Below the pieces are notes generated by a model. That model searched no databases. It had not been told where the DNA came from and worked only from the letters and a program-made list of their open reading frames with translations. Below, one piece after another: positions 52,298 through 60,348 of a DNA stretch of 64,000 nt. Both the position numbers and the translations under genes were made by a program. The DNA comes from Dolomitihabitans soli. GTDB taxonomy: Bacteria > Actinomycetota > Actinomycetes > Streptosporangiales > Streptosporangiaceae. The DNA lies in assembly GCF_022213955.1 (NCBI RefSeq), contig NZ_JAKNTW010000011.1, forward strand, positions 124,001-188,000, in the 5' to 3' direction. The number at the start of each line of letters is the position of its first letter. Positions within the stretch are counted from its first letter, which is position 1.

Positions 52298-55200
52298 ATG
52301 ATCATAAAAGGCAGCCAGATCGTGCTGGCCGGGCGGTTCAGCCGGCTTTCGAAGGATGCGGCCAAGCGCGGCTTGGAGGCGTTGGGCGCGAAGGTGACCG
52401 CGTCGGTCTCGGCGAAGACGGACCTGGTCTTCGCCGGGGCGAAGTCGGGGGCCAAGGCGGGTCCGGCGGCGGTGCGCGGCGTTCCGATCTACGACGAGGA
52501 CGCGCTGGCGGCCGTGCTCGAAGGCCGGGAGCCCGGCACTCCGCCGCCGCTGCCGCCGTTCACCGGCGTTCCGGACGAGCGGATGGGACCCGACGAGGCC
52601 CTCGACGCCCTCAAGAACGCCGACTGGTCCGCTTTCTCCCCGGATCGAGACACCGTGCCGCTGCGGGACGCCCTGCGGGAGTTGGAGCGCGCCCACGGCG
52701 TCACCGACGCGCATCGCCTCGCGACCGCCCGGCTCCGCGACGCGGGCGCGCTGCTCCGCCACTCCGATGTGCACCACGGCGGGCTGAACGGCCACGCGCT
52801 CAGCCCGGACGGGCGCCACTTCGCGGCCGGAAGCTGGACCGGCGACGACTACGACCGGGGCGGGGTTCTGCAGGTCTTCGAGGTCGCCACCGGCCGCTGC
52901 GTCCACGCGATCGACGGCATCATGGGCGGCGTCGGCTTCGAGGACTACGCGCGCAGCCTCCAGTGGTCGGCGGACGGCACGCGAATCGCGCTGGAGTACA
53001 ACACCAACGCGACCGGCGTGTGGGACCCGTTCGGCACCACCCACGAGCCGATCGCCGACGCGTTCTTCCTCGGCTCGGGCAGGCCGTTGGGCATGGCCCT
53101 CGCCCCCGACGGCAGGCGCGCGTTCGTCTACGGAGGCCAGTCGGACTTCATGCGCAACGTCATCGTGGCGATGCACGAGGGCTCGGTGGCCGGGCCGCCG
53201 GACGCCCAACCAGAGGGAACGGAGCCGATCGAGTTCAGCGGACCATCGCCGGACGAGCCCCGGGAAACCGGGAGCGACGAGCCCGAGTTCATCCTCAGCC
53301 GGGCGTTCTGGTCGCGCGACGGCTCCCGAGTCTACGGAGAGGCGAAGGACGAGTACGCGGCGATCTCGCTCGACGTGGAGAAACGGCGGGTCTCCTGGAT
53401 TCTGGGCCTGGAAGAGGACCAGGACGCGGCTCCGCCCGAATGGAGCCTGGACGAACGACTCCTGGCCCACCAGCGCGACGGAAAGCTCATCATCGCCGAC
53501 GCGCTGACGGGTGCGACGACGGCGGAGCTTCCCGGCTACCCGGGTGCCGACATCCTGTGCTGGGGGCCGGACGGTCGGCTGGCGGTGGTCGACCCGGCGG
53601 GCGGGACCGTCGGGATCATCGACGCGACGACCGGCGAGCACCGGCACGACCTGAGCATCCAGGCGGCCACCTCCAACCCGCGCGGCTGGGACGCCCGGTC
53701 GTGGGCCTGGTCGCCGGACGGCGAGCGGGCCGCCTGTGTAACCACCGAGGGGCGGATCGAGATCTGGTCGCTCGGTGAACGCCCCGAACGGCTGCGCGTC
53801 CTGGACGGCATCCGGCGCACGGTCGGCGACTGCCATCACGGCTTCGGCCTGGAATGGCCCGCCGACGACGTGCTGATCGCGATCGGCTCGCACGCGGTGC
53901 GCTTCCTGCGCCCCGAGACCGGCGAGATCGTGGCCGACCACCCCTTCCACCACACCCCGGCCGCCCGTCGCCCGCTCTTCTTCACCGGCCGTGACCTCGG
54001 CGACCGGCTCCGGCTCAACCCGACCTTCGCGCTGGACGAGGACACCTGGGCGGTGGCGTTCGAGGACGGCACGGTCATCGCGCGGCCCGGCCGGGACGAC
54101 GATCTCGACGGTCGGCTCTGCTGGTCCGTCGCCCGCCGCTTCGCCTGGCCGTTCCGCTGGGGCGACCAGAGAATCTTCGCCGACCCCGCCCACGCGGGAG
54201 TGGGGGCGGCGGCACCGGAGACCGAGCGGCTGCTGGCGCCGTTCCGGGGACGTGGCAGCACGGCAGAGGCGACGCTGACGTGGCCGCCACCCGACACCGC
54301 CACCGTCACCGACCTGATCACGGTGGTCCGGGGCACGCTCGTCGACCTGACCGTTCAGAACTCTGGCTACGACGAGTGGACCGTCGACACGCTCCAGCAA
54401 CTCGCGATGATCTGCGTACGGCGGAGCGAGGCCGCCGAAGCCCGCGAGCTGGCCCTGGCGATGCCGGAACACCGGCGACGTCGCGGACACCTCGCGCGGA
54501 TCGCGCTCGCGCTCGGCGCGGCCGGTTTCGACGCCGAAGCCGCCGCCGTCCTCCCCTACGCCGACGACGATCTCGCGGACGTGAGCAACGCGGCGGACAT
54601 GGCGGGGGACATGGCGGCGGTCGCCGGGGCCTGCGCGGTCCTGGGGCAGCGTGACCGCTCCGAGCGGTGGTTCGCCGCCGCTCGCGAGGCCGCCGACGCC
54701 CGCCGTACGGACTGGGAAGTGCGCCTGCCACTGGTCTGGGCGCTCACCGAGTGCGGCCGGGAGCGGGAGGCCCGCGTCGTGCTGGACGAGGGCGTGGGCA
54801 CGCCGAGGGGCCGGCACCACGGCGTGCCCTGGCTGGTCTGCCTGCTCAGACGGGGTGAAACCGAGCTGGTGCGCGAGCTGATCGGGGAGCGCAGCGAGCC
54901 GAACGACCCGGAGCAGCCGCACTCCTACGGCGTGCGCTGGTTCGACGACTGGACGGCGGCCCGCGCGCTCACCTTGTACGGCCAGCCGGACCTGCTCCGG
55001 CTGTGGGGCGAGATCAACTGGTCTTGGGTGCAGGACGACCTGCCGGTGGCCGAGCGGATCGCGGCCGAGGGCAGGCCGACCGGCCCGACCTACAACCAGT
55101 TGACCGATCTCGCCGCCCAGCACGCCGGGCTCGCGAAACTCCCCAAGGCGGCGAAGCGCCGCGAGTCCGCGCAGGTGGCCCGGGACGCGGCGGAGTGCGG

Positions 55201-55339
55201 CCACGTCAGCGCCGTGCTCGACCTGCTGCCCGGGACGGGCGAACCCGGCGAATACGGGCTGGACAGCAACACGCGCACCTGGGTCGCGTTCAGCGCCGTG
55301 CGGACCATCGCGATCGGTGTGGACGTCGACGTGTGGTGA
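52298..55339 (+). CDS. BRCT domain fused to beta-propeller and helical-repeat domains
   Basis: A 1013-residue soluble protein. Residues 1-75 match a BRCT domain of the NAD-dependent DNA ligase type: SQIVLAGRFSRLS, RGLEALGAKVTASVSAKT, DLVFAGAKSGAKA, GVPIYDEDALAAVL. From about 160 to 640 come repeated propeller blades with DGxR and W-D/W-S endings (WSADGTRIALEYN, APDGRRAFVYGG, WSPDGERAACVTTEGRIEIW). From about 690 to 1000 the chain is helical and TPR-like (ELALAMPEHRRRRGHLARIALALG and similar). ATG 52298 starts exactly at the BRCT strand. No signal peptide. A scaffold or DNA-end sensing role is possible; the function is unknown. Confidence 0.8.
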   Translation: MIIKGSQIVLAGRFSRLSKDAAKRGLEALGAKVTASVSAKTDLVFAGAKSGAKAGPAAVRGVPIYDEDALAAVLEGREPGTPPPLPPFTGVPDERMGPDEALDALKNADWSAFSPDRDTVPLRDALRELERAHGVTDAHRLATARLRDAGALLRHSDVHHGGLNGHALSPDGRHFAAGSWTGDDYDRGGVLQVFEVATGRCVHAIDGIMGGVGFEDYARSLQWSADGTRIALEYNTNATGVWDPFGTTHEPIADAFFLGSGRPLGMALAPDGRRAFVYGGQSDFMRNVIVAMHEGSVAGPPDAQPEGTEPIEFSGPSPDEPRETGSDEPEFILSRAFWSRDGSRVYGEAKDEYAAISLDVEKRRVSWILGLEEDQDAAPPEWSLDERLLAHQRDGKLIIADALTGATTAELPGYPGADILCWGPDGRLAVVDPAGGTVGIIDATTGEHRHDLSIQAATSNPRGWDARSWAWSPDGERAACVTTEGRIEIWSLGERPERLRVLDGIRRTVGDCHHGFGLEWPADDVLIAIGSHAVRFLRPETGEIVADHPFHHTPAARRPLFFTGRDLGDRLRLNPTFALDEDTWAVAFEDGTVIARPGRDDDLDGRLCWSVARRFAWPFRWGDQRIFADPAHAGVGAAAPETERLLAPFRGRGSTAEATLTWPPPDTATVTDLITVVRGTLVDLTVQNSGYDEWTVDTLQQLAMICVRRSEAAEARELALAMPEHRRRRGHLARIALALGAAGFDAEAAAVLPYADDDLADVSNAADMAGDMAAVAGACAVLGQRDRSERWFAAAREAADARRTDWEVRLPLVWALTECGREREARVVLDEGVGTPRGRHHGVPWLVCLLRRGETELVRELIGERSEPNDPEQPHSYGVRWFDDWTAARALTLYGQPDLLRLWGEINWSWVQDDLPVAERIAAEGRPTGPTYNQLTDLAAQHAGLAKLPKAAKRRESAQVARDAAECGHVSAVLDLLPGTGEPGEYGLDSNTRTWVAFSAVRTIAIGVDVDVW

Positions 55340-55395
55340 TCGAGTGCCCCGGCGGGTCATAGGTGTTGGTGCCGGCACCGACCATTCGTCGCCCG

Positions 55396-55431
55396 AAACG
55401 GCCCGAGGCGTCTTCTGGGGACGGGTCGTTT
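55396..55431. terminator. hairpin between convergent genes
   Basis: AAACGGCCCG (55396-55405) pairs with CGGGTCGTTT (55422-55431); the one mismatch is a G-U pair in RNA. It lies between the BRCT-propeller stop and the SGNH-esterase stop and can serve both. Confidence 0.6.
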
Positions 55432-55465
55432 GCGGGTGAGAACGGGCGTCTGCGGGCCGATGGGC

Positions 55466-56551
55466 TCAGCTGAGCGTGCAGCTCGGTTGGGGTGGCGCGT
55501 TGGTCGTGTTGTTCCAGGTGGCGATGAAGCCGAAGGTGGTGGACGCACCGGCCGGCAGGCTGCCGTTGTAGGCGACGTTGCGTGCGGTGGCGGTGGCCGC
55601 GTTCTGGGTGAGTGTGGTGTTCCACGATTCGCGGACCTGCTGGCCGTTGGCGAAGGTGAAGGTCGTCGTCCAGGCGGAGGCCGCGCTTGGCGAGTCGTTC
55701 TTCACCGTGACCTCGCCCTGGAAGGAGCCGCCCCACTGGGAGATCACCCGGTAGGTGGCGGTGCACCGGCCGCCGGCGGGCGGCGGGGTCACGGACGGAG
55801 ACGGCGAGGGGCTGGGCGAGGTCGGCGGGATCACTCCGTCGAGCACCTTCTTGACGGACGGGTACCAGCGGTCGGCCATCTTCCGGAAGCCGGCGTCGTT
55901 GGGGTGCACCCCATCACCGGTGTCCGTGGCCGTGTTGAAGCCGGTCCACAGGTCCGCGACGACGATGGGCGACTGTGCGGTCGTGAGGCCGGCGGCCCAG
56001 GCCGGGATCGCGTTGTCGAGCGCCACCACGCTGGCCGCGCAGGTGGCGCAACCGGACGGATTCATGGGGATGATCTGCGCCACGATGATCTTCATGGTGG
56101 GATTGTGCGCTCGCATCTGGCCGACCAGCTTCGTGTAGGCGGCCAGGACGGTACTGGTGGGGATGAAGCCGCCCCACATGTCGTTGGTGCCCAGGTGCAT
56201 GAGGACGATGTCGGGCTTGGCCGCGTTCAGCCACGGCGGCAGCTGATTCTGGTCGGCGATGCCGGTGGCGGCGTAACCGCCGTGACCCTCGTTGTCGCCG
56301 TCGTAGGAGAACCCATAGTTGCAGCCGCCGTCGGGGTCGCTGCCGACGAAGTCGATATTCGTGTATCCGGTCGTCTGCAACTGGTTCCAGAGCAGGGCGC
56401 GCCAGCAGCCTGGTCCGGCGGTGATGGAGTCGCCGAGCGGCATGATGCGAACGGGCGCCGCCGCCGCCGACAGCGCGGGCAGAGCGGCCCCTAAGAAGAC
56501 CGCCGCGACTAACACGGCGAGTAAGGCGTACAGGTGGGATCCGCGAATCAT
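55466..56551 (-). CDS. secreted SGNH/GDSL esterase (CE3-like) with CBM2
   Basis: A 361-residue exported esterase. Signal peptide to about residue 32 (PALSAAAAP). The SGNH hydrolase domain (about 33-240) has block I GDSITAG with S42, block III GTND at 121-124, and block V DGVHPND with D213 and H216. A Pro/Ser linker joins a CBM2 module (about 263-361). This arrangement occurs in acetylxylan esterases of family CE3, so removal of acetyl groups from hemicellulose on cellulose fibres is likely. A perfect CebR/CelR box lies 88 bases upstream. Confidence 0.9.
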   Translation of the reverse strand: MIRGSHLYALLAVLVAAVFLGAALPALSAAAAPVRIMPLGDSITAGPGCWRALLWNQLQTTGYTNIDFVGSDPDGGCNYGFSYDGDNEGHGGYAATGIADQNQLPPWLNAAKPDIVLMHLGTNDMWGGFIPTSTVLAAYTKLVGQMRAHNPTMKIIVAQIIPMNPSGCATCAASVVALDNAIPAWAAGLTTAQSPIVVADLWTGFNTATDTGDGVHPNDAGFRKMADRWYPSVKKVLDGVIPPTSPSPSPSPSVTPPPAGGRCTATYRVISQWGGSFQGEVTVKNDSPSAASAWTTTFTFANGQQVRESWNTTLTQNAATATARNVAYNGSLPAGASTTFGFIATWNNTTNAPPQPSCTLS

Positions 56552-56638
56552 GGGTGACTCCTGCCAGAGACGATCGACGTCACGTGAATCCCCGCCGGGT
56601 TGGCTCCAAGTGAGCAGGTGTGCCTTGAACCCAGCCAG

Positions 56639-56652
56639 TGGGAGCGCTCCCA
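56639..56652. promoter_or_regulatory. CebR/CelR operator TGGGAGCGCTCCCA
   Basis: A perfect 14-base palindrome identical to the operator bound by CebR of Streptomyces and CelR of Thermobifida, which release it on binding cellobiose. It is upstream of the SGNH/CBM2 esterase gene on the minus strand. It is the only copy found in the window, and no cebR-like gene adjoins it. The remainder of 56552-56961 holds no gene. Confidence 0.85.
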
Positions 56653-56802
56653 GACGATCTGCCCGACCGGGGCGCTTCGCAAGAACACCCTGCGGCCGGG
56701 AACCGGGACGCCCACGCCGACCTCGGACAAAGGACAGAGCGGCACTGAAACTTTCAGCCGGTTCTCCACCGTGAGCTGGCGCGAGGCGCTCACGGCGTGC
56801 AC

Positions 56803-56841
56803 GCCGGCCTGACGGGGTGATCAGCAGATCGTCAGGCCGGC
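56803..56841 (-). terminator. 12-bp stem after VOC gene
   Basis: GCCGGCCTGACG (56803-56814) and CGTCAGGCCGGC (56830-56841) form a perfect stem with a 15-base loop, 121 bases past the VOC-protein stop on the minus strand. No T-run. Confidence 0.6.
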
Positions 56842-56961
56842 ATGTGGACGGATGATCTTCCGCCGTTGTGGAACAGGGCCGGTTGGCATCCCGGAGAGGT
56901 CTGGTAGCCGCGGGAGGCCGGCGCGTTCGGCGTGACGTCGTCGGGTGGCAGGTGTTCGCCG

Positions 56962-57393
56962 TCAGACGGCGAAGACCTGGGAGTCGTCAGCGAACGCCTT
57001 GAACTCCAGGGCGTTGCCCGCGGGGTCGAGCAAAAACATCGTCCACTGCTCCCCGGCCTGTCCCTCGAAGCGCACGTACGGCTCGATGACGAACGCGGTG
57101 CCTGCGGCGCGGAGCCGGTCGGCGAGCCGGTGGAACTCCGAGACGGCCAGGAGCAGGCCGAAGTGCGGCACCGGGACGTCGTGGCCGTCGACCGGGTTGT
57201 GAATCCGCCGGGCGCGGCCCGGCCCCAGATGCGTGACGAACTGGTGGCCCTGCAGGTTCCAGTCCACCCAGGTGTCCGCGCTGCGGCCCTGCTCCAGGCC
57301 CAGCACCTCGCCGTAGAAGTGACGCGCGGCGGCCAGATCGTCGACCGGCATGGCCAGGTGGAACCGCGGGATCGGGGAGTCGAGAACGGTCAT
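56962..57393 (-). CDS. VOC (glyoxalase/dioxygenase superfamily) protein
   Basis: A 143-residue vicinal-oxygen-chelate protein with two beta-alpha-beta-beta-beta modules: FHLAMPVDDLAAARHFYGEVLG, and later PHFGLLLAVSEFHRLADRL with FLLDPAGNALEFKAF at the end. Metal-ligand candidates are the first histidine (H12) and the late glutamate in NALEFK. Many such proteins are lyases, isomerases or resistance factors; the substrate is not readable. ATG 57393 follows AGGAAG. It is divergent from a GntR gene with a palindrome in the 95-base gap. Confidence 0.88.
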   Translation of the reverse strand: MTVLDSPIPRFHLAMPVDDLAAARHFYGEVLGLEQGRSADTWVDWNLQGHQFVTHLGPGRARRIHNPVDGHDVPVPHFGLLLAVSEFHRLADRLRAAGTAFVIEPYVRFEGQAGEQWTMFLLDPAGNALEFKAFADDSQVFAV

Positions 57394-57432
57394 GGCAAGG
57401 ACTTCCTTCCTAAAACGCCAGAGAGGTGTAGC

Positions 57433-57444
57433 AATGTTAACATT
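57433..57444. promoter_or_regulatory. GntR operator-like palindrome
   Basis: AATGTTAACATT is a perfect 12-base AT-rich palindrome in the gap between the VOC and GntR genes. GntR/FadR-type regulators favour such short TGT..ACA sites. Confidence 0.65.
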
Positions 57445-57488
57445 ACGACAATAAGGCAATCAGGGCGCGGCCATGAGAGGCTCAGGTC

Positions 57489-58157
57489 ATGAGTGAACAG
57501 GGCAGGGTGACACCGGCCCGCCGCCGGGGCCTCGCCGACGAGGTCGCGGACCGCATCCGGGAGGCCATCTTCGCCGGGGTCTATGCTCCTGCGGCGCAAC
57601 TGCGCGAGGTGGAACTGGCCGGCGCGCTGGAGGTCAGCCGCGGCCCGGTACGCGAGGCACTCCTCCGGCTGGAGCAAGAGGGCCTGGTCCGCAGCACCTG
57701 GCACCGCGGCACCACCGTCACCACGCTCTCCCCCGAGGACGTCGCCGAACTCGACAGTCTGCGCGGCGCGCTGGAACAGCTCGCCGTCCGACTGGTGATC
57801 ACCCACGCCTCGGACGAGGTCCTCGCGACGGTCGAGAAGGCGGCCCAGCGCATGGAACACGCCGAGGACGAGCACGCGATGGTGCGACGCGACATCGCCT
57901 TCCACGACGCCGTGTACACCGCCACCGGGCACCGGCGCCTGCAGGAGGCTTGGCAGGCCATCCGCTCCCAAGTCCACTTGTTCCTGCTGACCAGGATCGG
58001 CCTCAGCTCCGAGGGCTATCTGTCGCACATCGCCGGCGAGCACCGCGAACTGGCGGCCGCCCTGCGCGCCCGCGACATCGGCGACGCCCTGGAACTGTTC
58101 GCCACCCACCGCCGCCACGCCTTCGACGTACTCACCGACCCCGGCGGCCACCGCTGA
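57489..58157 (+). CDS. GntR family regulator (FadR/FCD subfamily)
   Basis: A 222-residue regulator with a winged helix (about 12-78: LADEVADRIREAIFAGVYAP, GALEVSRGPVREALLRLEQEGLV) and an FCD helical ligand domain (about 85-215) with metal-site histidines in RRDIAFHDAVYTATGHRRL and HIAGEHRELAAAL. The ATG follows GAGAGG at suitable spacing. Regulators of this class sense carboxylic acids; it probably controls the divergent VOC gene and itself. Confidence 0.92.
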   Translation: MSEQGRVTPARRRGLADEVADRIREAIFAGVYAPAAQLREVELAGALEVSRGPVREALLRLEQEGLVRSTWHRGTTVTTLSPEDVAELDSLRGALEQLAVRLVITHASDEVLATVEKAAQRMEHAEDEHAMVRRDIAFHDAVYTATGHRRLQEAWQAIRSQVHLFLLTRIGLSSEGYLSHIAGEHRELAAALRARDIGDALELFATHRRHAFDVLTDPGGHR

Positions 58158-58377
58158 CCTCGGCCTCGTCGAGATCAGCGGCGCCGTGGCTCCGCTCGAT
58201 CGCCTCGATGGCGTGACGGCGGATCACCGCCGATCACAGGACCGATCCAGCTCCGCGGCCAGGGCGGCCACCTCGCCTAGCTGTACTGCCCTGACGCGGT
58301 CTGAATCCGCATGATGACGAAGCCTCCCGGCCCGGCCTGGTGCTGGACGGGCTCGGGCGCGATCATGAGCGTTTCCC

Positions 58378-60336
58378 CTAGCGGCAGGTGATGGTGGCGT
58401 CGGCGAAGTCGACGTGGTCGGAGTAGGCGTTGTCGCCGCCGTTGGTGGCGACCAGCCGTACGTGGCGGGCGCCCTCGACGGAGGCGGTGACCTTCGCGGC
58501 GGGGCCGGCGCCGGTGATGAGACCGGAGTGGGCGACGCGGCCGCCGTCGACCCACACCTCGAAGCGGGCGGAGCCTGCCCCGCCGACCTCGTCGTCGATG
58601 CCGGCCAGGAACTCGACAGCGGCACAGCGGCCGGCGGTGTAGTACTCGATCTCGGCGGGCGCGTGTGCGCCGAGCCCCTTGGCGTACCGGACGCCCTCGA
58701 TCGTGAGCGGGCGGCCGTCCCCGGCGCCGCCCTCGCCGTTGCTGGCGTCCTTCTCGACGGGGCCGAGGTGGTTCTTGACGGAGGTCCAGGTCAGGTCGCT
58801 GAGGTAGGTGGTGCCGGAGCCGGGCGCTCGGGCGATTCTGACGACCGCGGCCCCCGGCACCTGACCGCCGTCGAAGGCCGCGGCGGCGGTGAGCTCGTGG
58901 TCGGCGTGGGCCGCGTCGGCCGGCGGGGTGACGGCCCAGGTGACGGTGAACGTCTCGCCGCCGCGCAGCCGGCCGGTGGTGGCGGGCGTGCGGGCGGCGG
59001 CCTGCCATCCCTTGGGTACGGCCAGCGTCACGGTCAGATCGCGCAGCGTGCGGGTGGCGCCGGTGTTGGTCACCCGGGTGACGATCTCACCGCTCCTACC
59101 GGGCTCCAGCACGGAGGGCCGGTCGTCGCCGGGGACGGACGGGTCCACCTCGAACGTCACCAGCGGAACCTGGGCCCGGCCGTCCGACACCCGGTACATG
59201 GCGGCGCCGTGCGCGGGGAGCTGCGCGGACAGGACGCCGTCGGTACCGGTCACCGCGCCGGTCCACAGGTCCTCGACGCGATGGCGGCCCGGACCGAGGT
59301 CGGTGGAGATCGTTGCCGCCCGGTCGCTCTCGTTGAACAGTACGACGGCCCGGTCACCGTTCGCCAGGGGCTTGGCGAGCACGTGGTACCAGCCGTCGGA
59401 CTCGATGAGGGTGCCGTGCGCGCCGAGCCGGTCCTGGCCGACGGCGATCACGTCGGGGTCGGCGACGATCGCCGCGGGCGCCTTGGCGGGGTCGGCCTGG
59501 AGGATCAGCGGCGCCGCACTGATGGCCCAGAGGGAGAACTGGGCGCGGTACTCGGTGTCGGTCATGCCGCCGAGCCCGGCCTGGATCAGGTCGGGGTCCG
59601 CCCAGCTTCCGGCACCGGCGTACTCGGCGCGGAGCTGGTTGAACTCCCAGATGTCGACCATGTTCGGATAGTTGTCGGCGATGGGCCGGTTGTAGACGTT
59701 GGTCCGCCAGGTGGTGGTGCCGGCGTCCTTGCCCCACAGCCAGGGGACGGTGCTGCCGTCCTCGTTGTTCATGGCGAACACGACGCCGTCGCCGAGCGCC
59801 TGGCGCATCCGCGGGTAGAGGGTCTGGGCGATCTGCTGGACGTTCTGGCCGGGGAAGTCGCCGGTGGGGATGGTGCACCAGTCGTACTTGACGTAGTCGG
59901 CGCCCCACGCCTTGATCTGGGCGGCGTCGGCGGCCTCGGCGTTGTAGGAGCCGGGGCCGCCGCCGGCGCACGCCTTGGTGCCGGCCGAGATGCTCAGGCC
60001 CAGCTTGAGTCCCTTGCCGTGGACGTACTCTGCGAGGGCTTCGACGCCGCCGGGGAAGCGGGCCGGGTCGGCGGCCAGGGCGCCGCCCGAGCGCTGCGGG
60101 GCCAGCCAGCAGCCGTCGAGGATGACGTACCGGTAACCGAGCGGCGCGAGAGGGGCGAGCGCGTCGGCGGCCTGCCGTACGGACGCCTCGGAGACCGAGC
60201 AGCCGAGCGAGCGGCTGCTCCAGCCCATCGGCGGCCCCTCGGCAGCGGCCTCGGCAGGAGCCTCGGCGGAGGCGGATAACGGCACGGAGAGCATGGCGAG
60301 GAGGACCGCCGCGAGGGCGGCCGGTGCGGTGCGCAT
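58378..60336 (-). CDS. secreted GH27 alpha-galactosidase with NEW3 and NPCBM domains
   Basis: A 652-residue exported enzyme. Signal peptide to about residue 24 (PLSASA). The GH27 barrel (about 35-300) has PPMGWSSRS, YVILDGCW, nucleophile D152 in YVKYDWC and acid/base at D247 or D249 in SWADPDLIQAG. A beta-sandwich follows (about 300-375), then an alpha-galactosidase-associated NEW3 domain (about 390-500), then NPCBM (about 505-652), beginning TYLSDLTWTS and including GLGAHAPAEIEYY. It would trim galactose side chains outside the cell. The PhoD gene ends 12 bases upstream, so the two share a transcript. Confidence 0.92.
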   Translation of the reverse strand: MRTAPAALAAVLLAMLSVPLSASAEAPAEAAAEGPPMGWSSRSLGCSVSEASVRQAADALAPLAPLGYRYVILDGCWLAPQRSGGALAADPARFPGGVEALAEYVHGKGLKLGLSISAGTKACAGGGPGSYNAEAADAAQIKAWGADYVKYDWCTIPTGDFPGQNVQQIAQTLYPRMRQALGDGVVFAMNNEDGSTVPWLWGKDAGTTTWRTNVYNRPIADNYPNMVDIWEFNQLRAEYAGAGSWADPDLIQAGLGGMTDTEYRAQFSLWAISAAPLILQADPAKAPAAIVADPDVIAVGQDRLGAHGTLIESDGWYHVLAKPLANGDRAVVLFNESDRAATISTDLGPGRHRVEDLWTGAVTGTDGVLSAQLPAHGAAMYRVSDGRAQVPLVTFEVDPSVPGDDRPSVLEPGRSGEIVTRVTNTGATRTLRDLTVTLAVPKGWQAAARTPATTGRLRGGETFTVTWAVTPPADAAHADHELTAAAAFDGGQVPGAAVVRIARAPGSGTTYLSDLTWTSVKNHLGPVEKDASNGEGGAGDGRPLTIEGVRYAKGLGAHAPAEIEYYTAGRCAAVEFLAGIDDEVGGAGSARFEVWVDGGRVAHSGLITGAGPAAKVTASVEGARHVRLVATNGGDNAYSDHVDFADATITCR

Positions 60337-60348
60337 GAGGGGTTCCCG

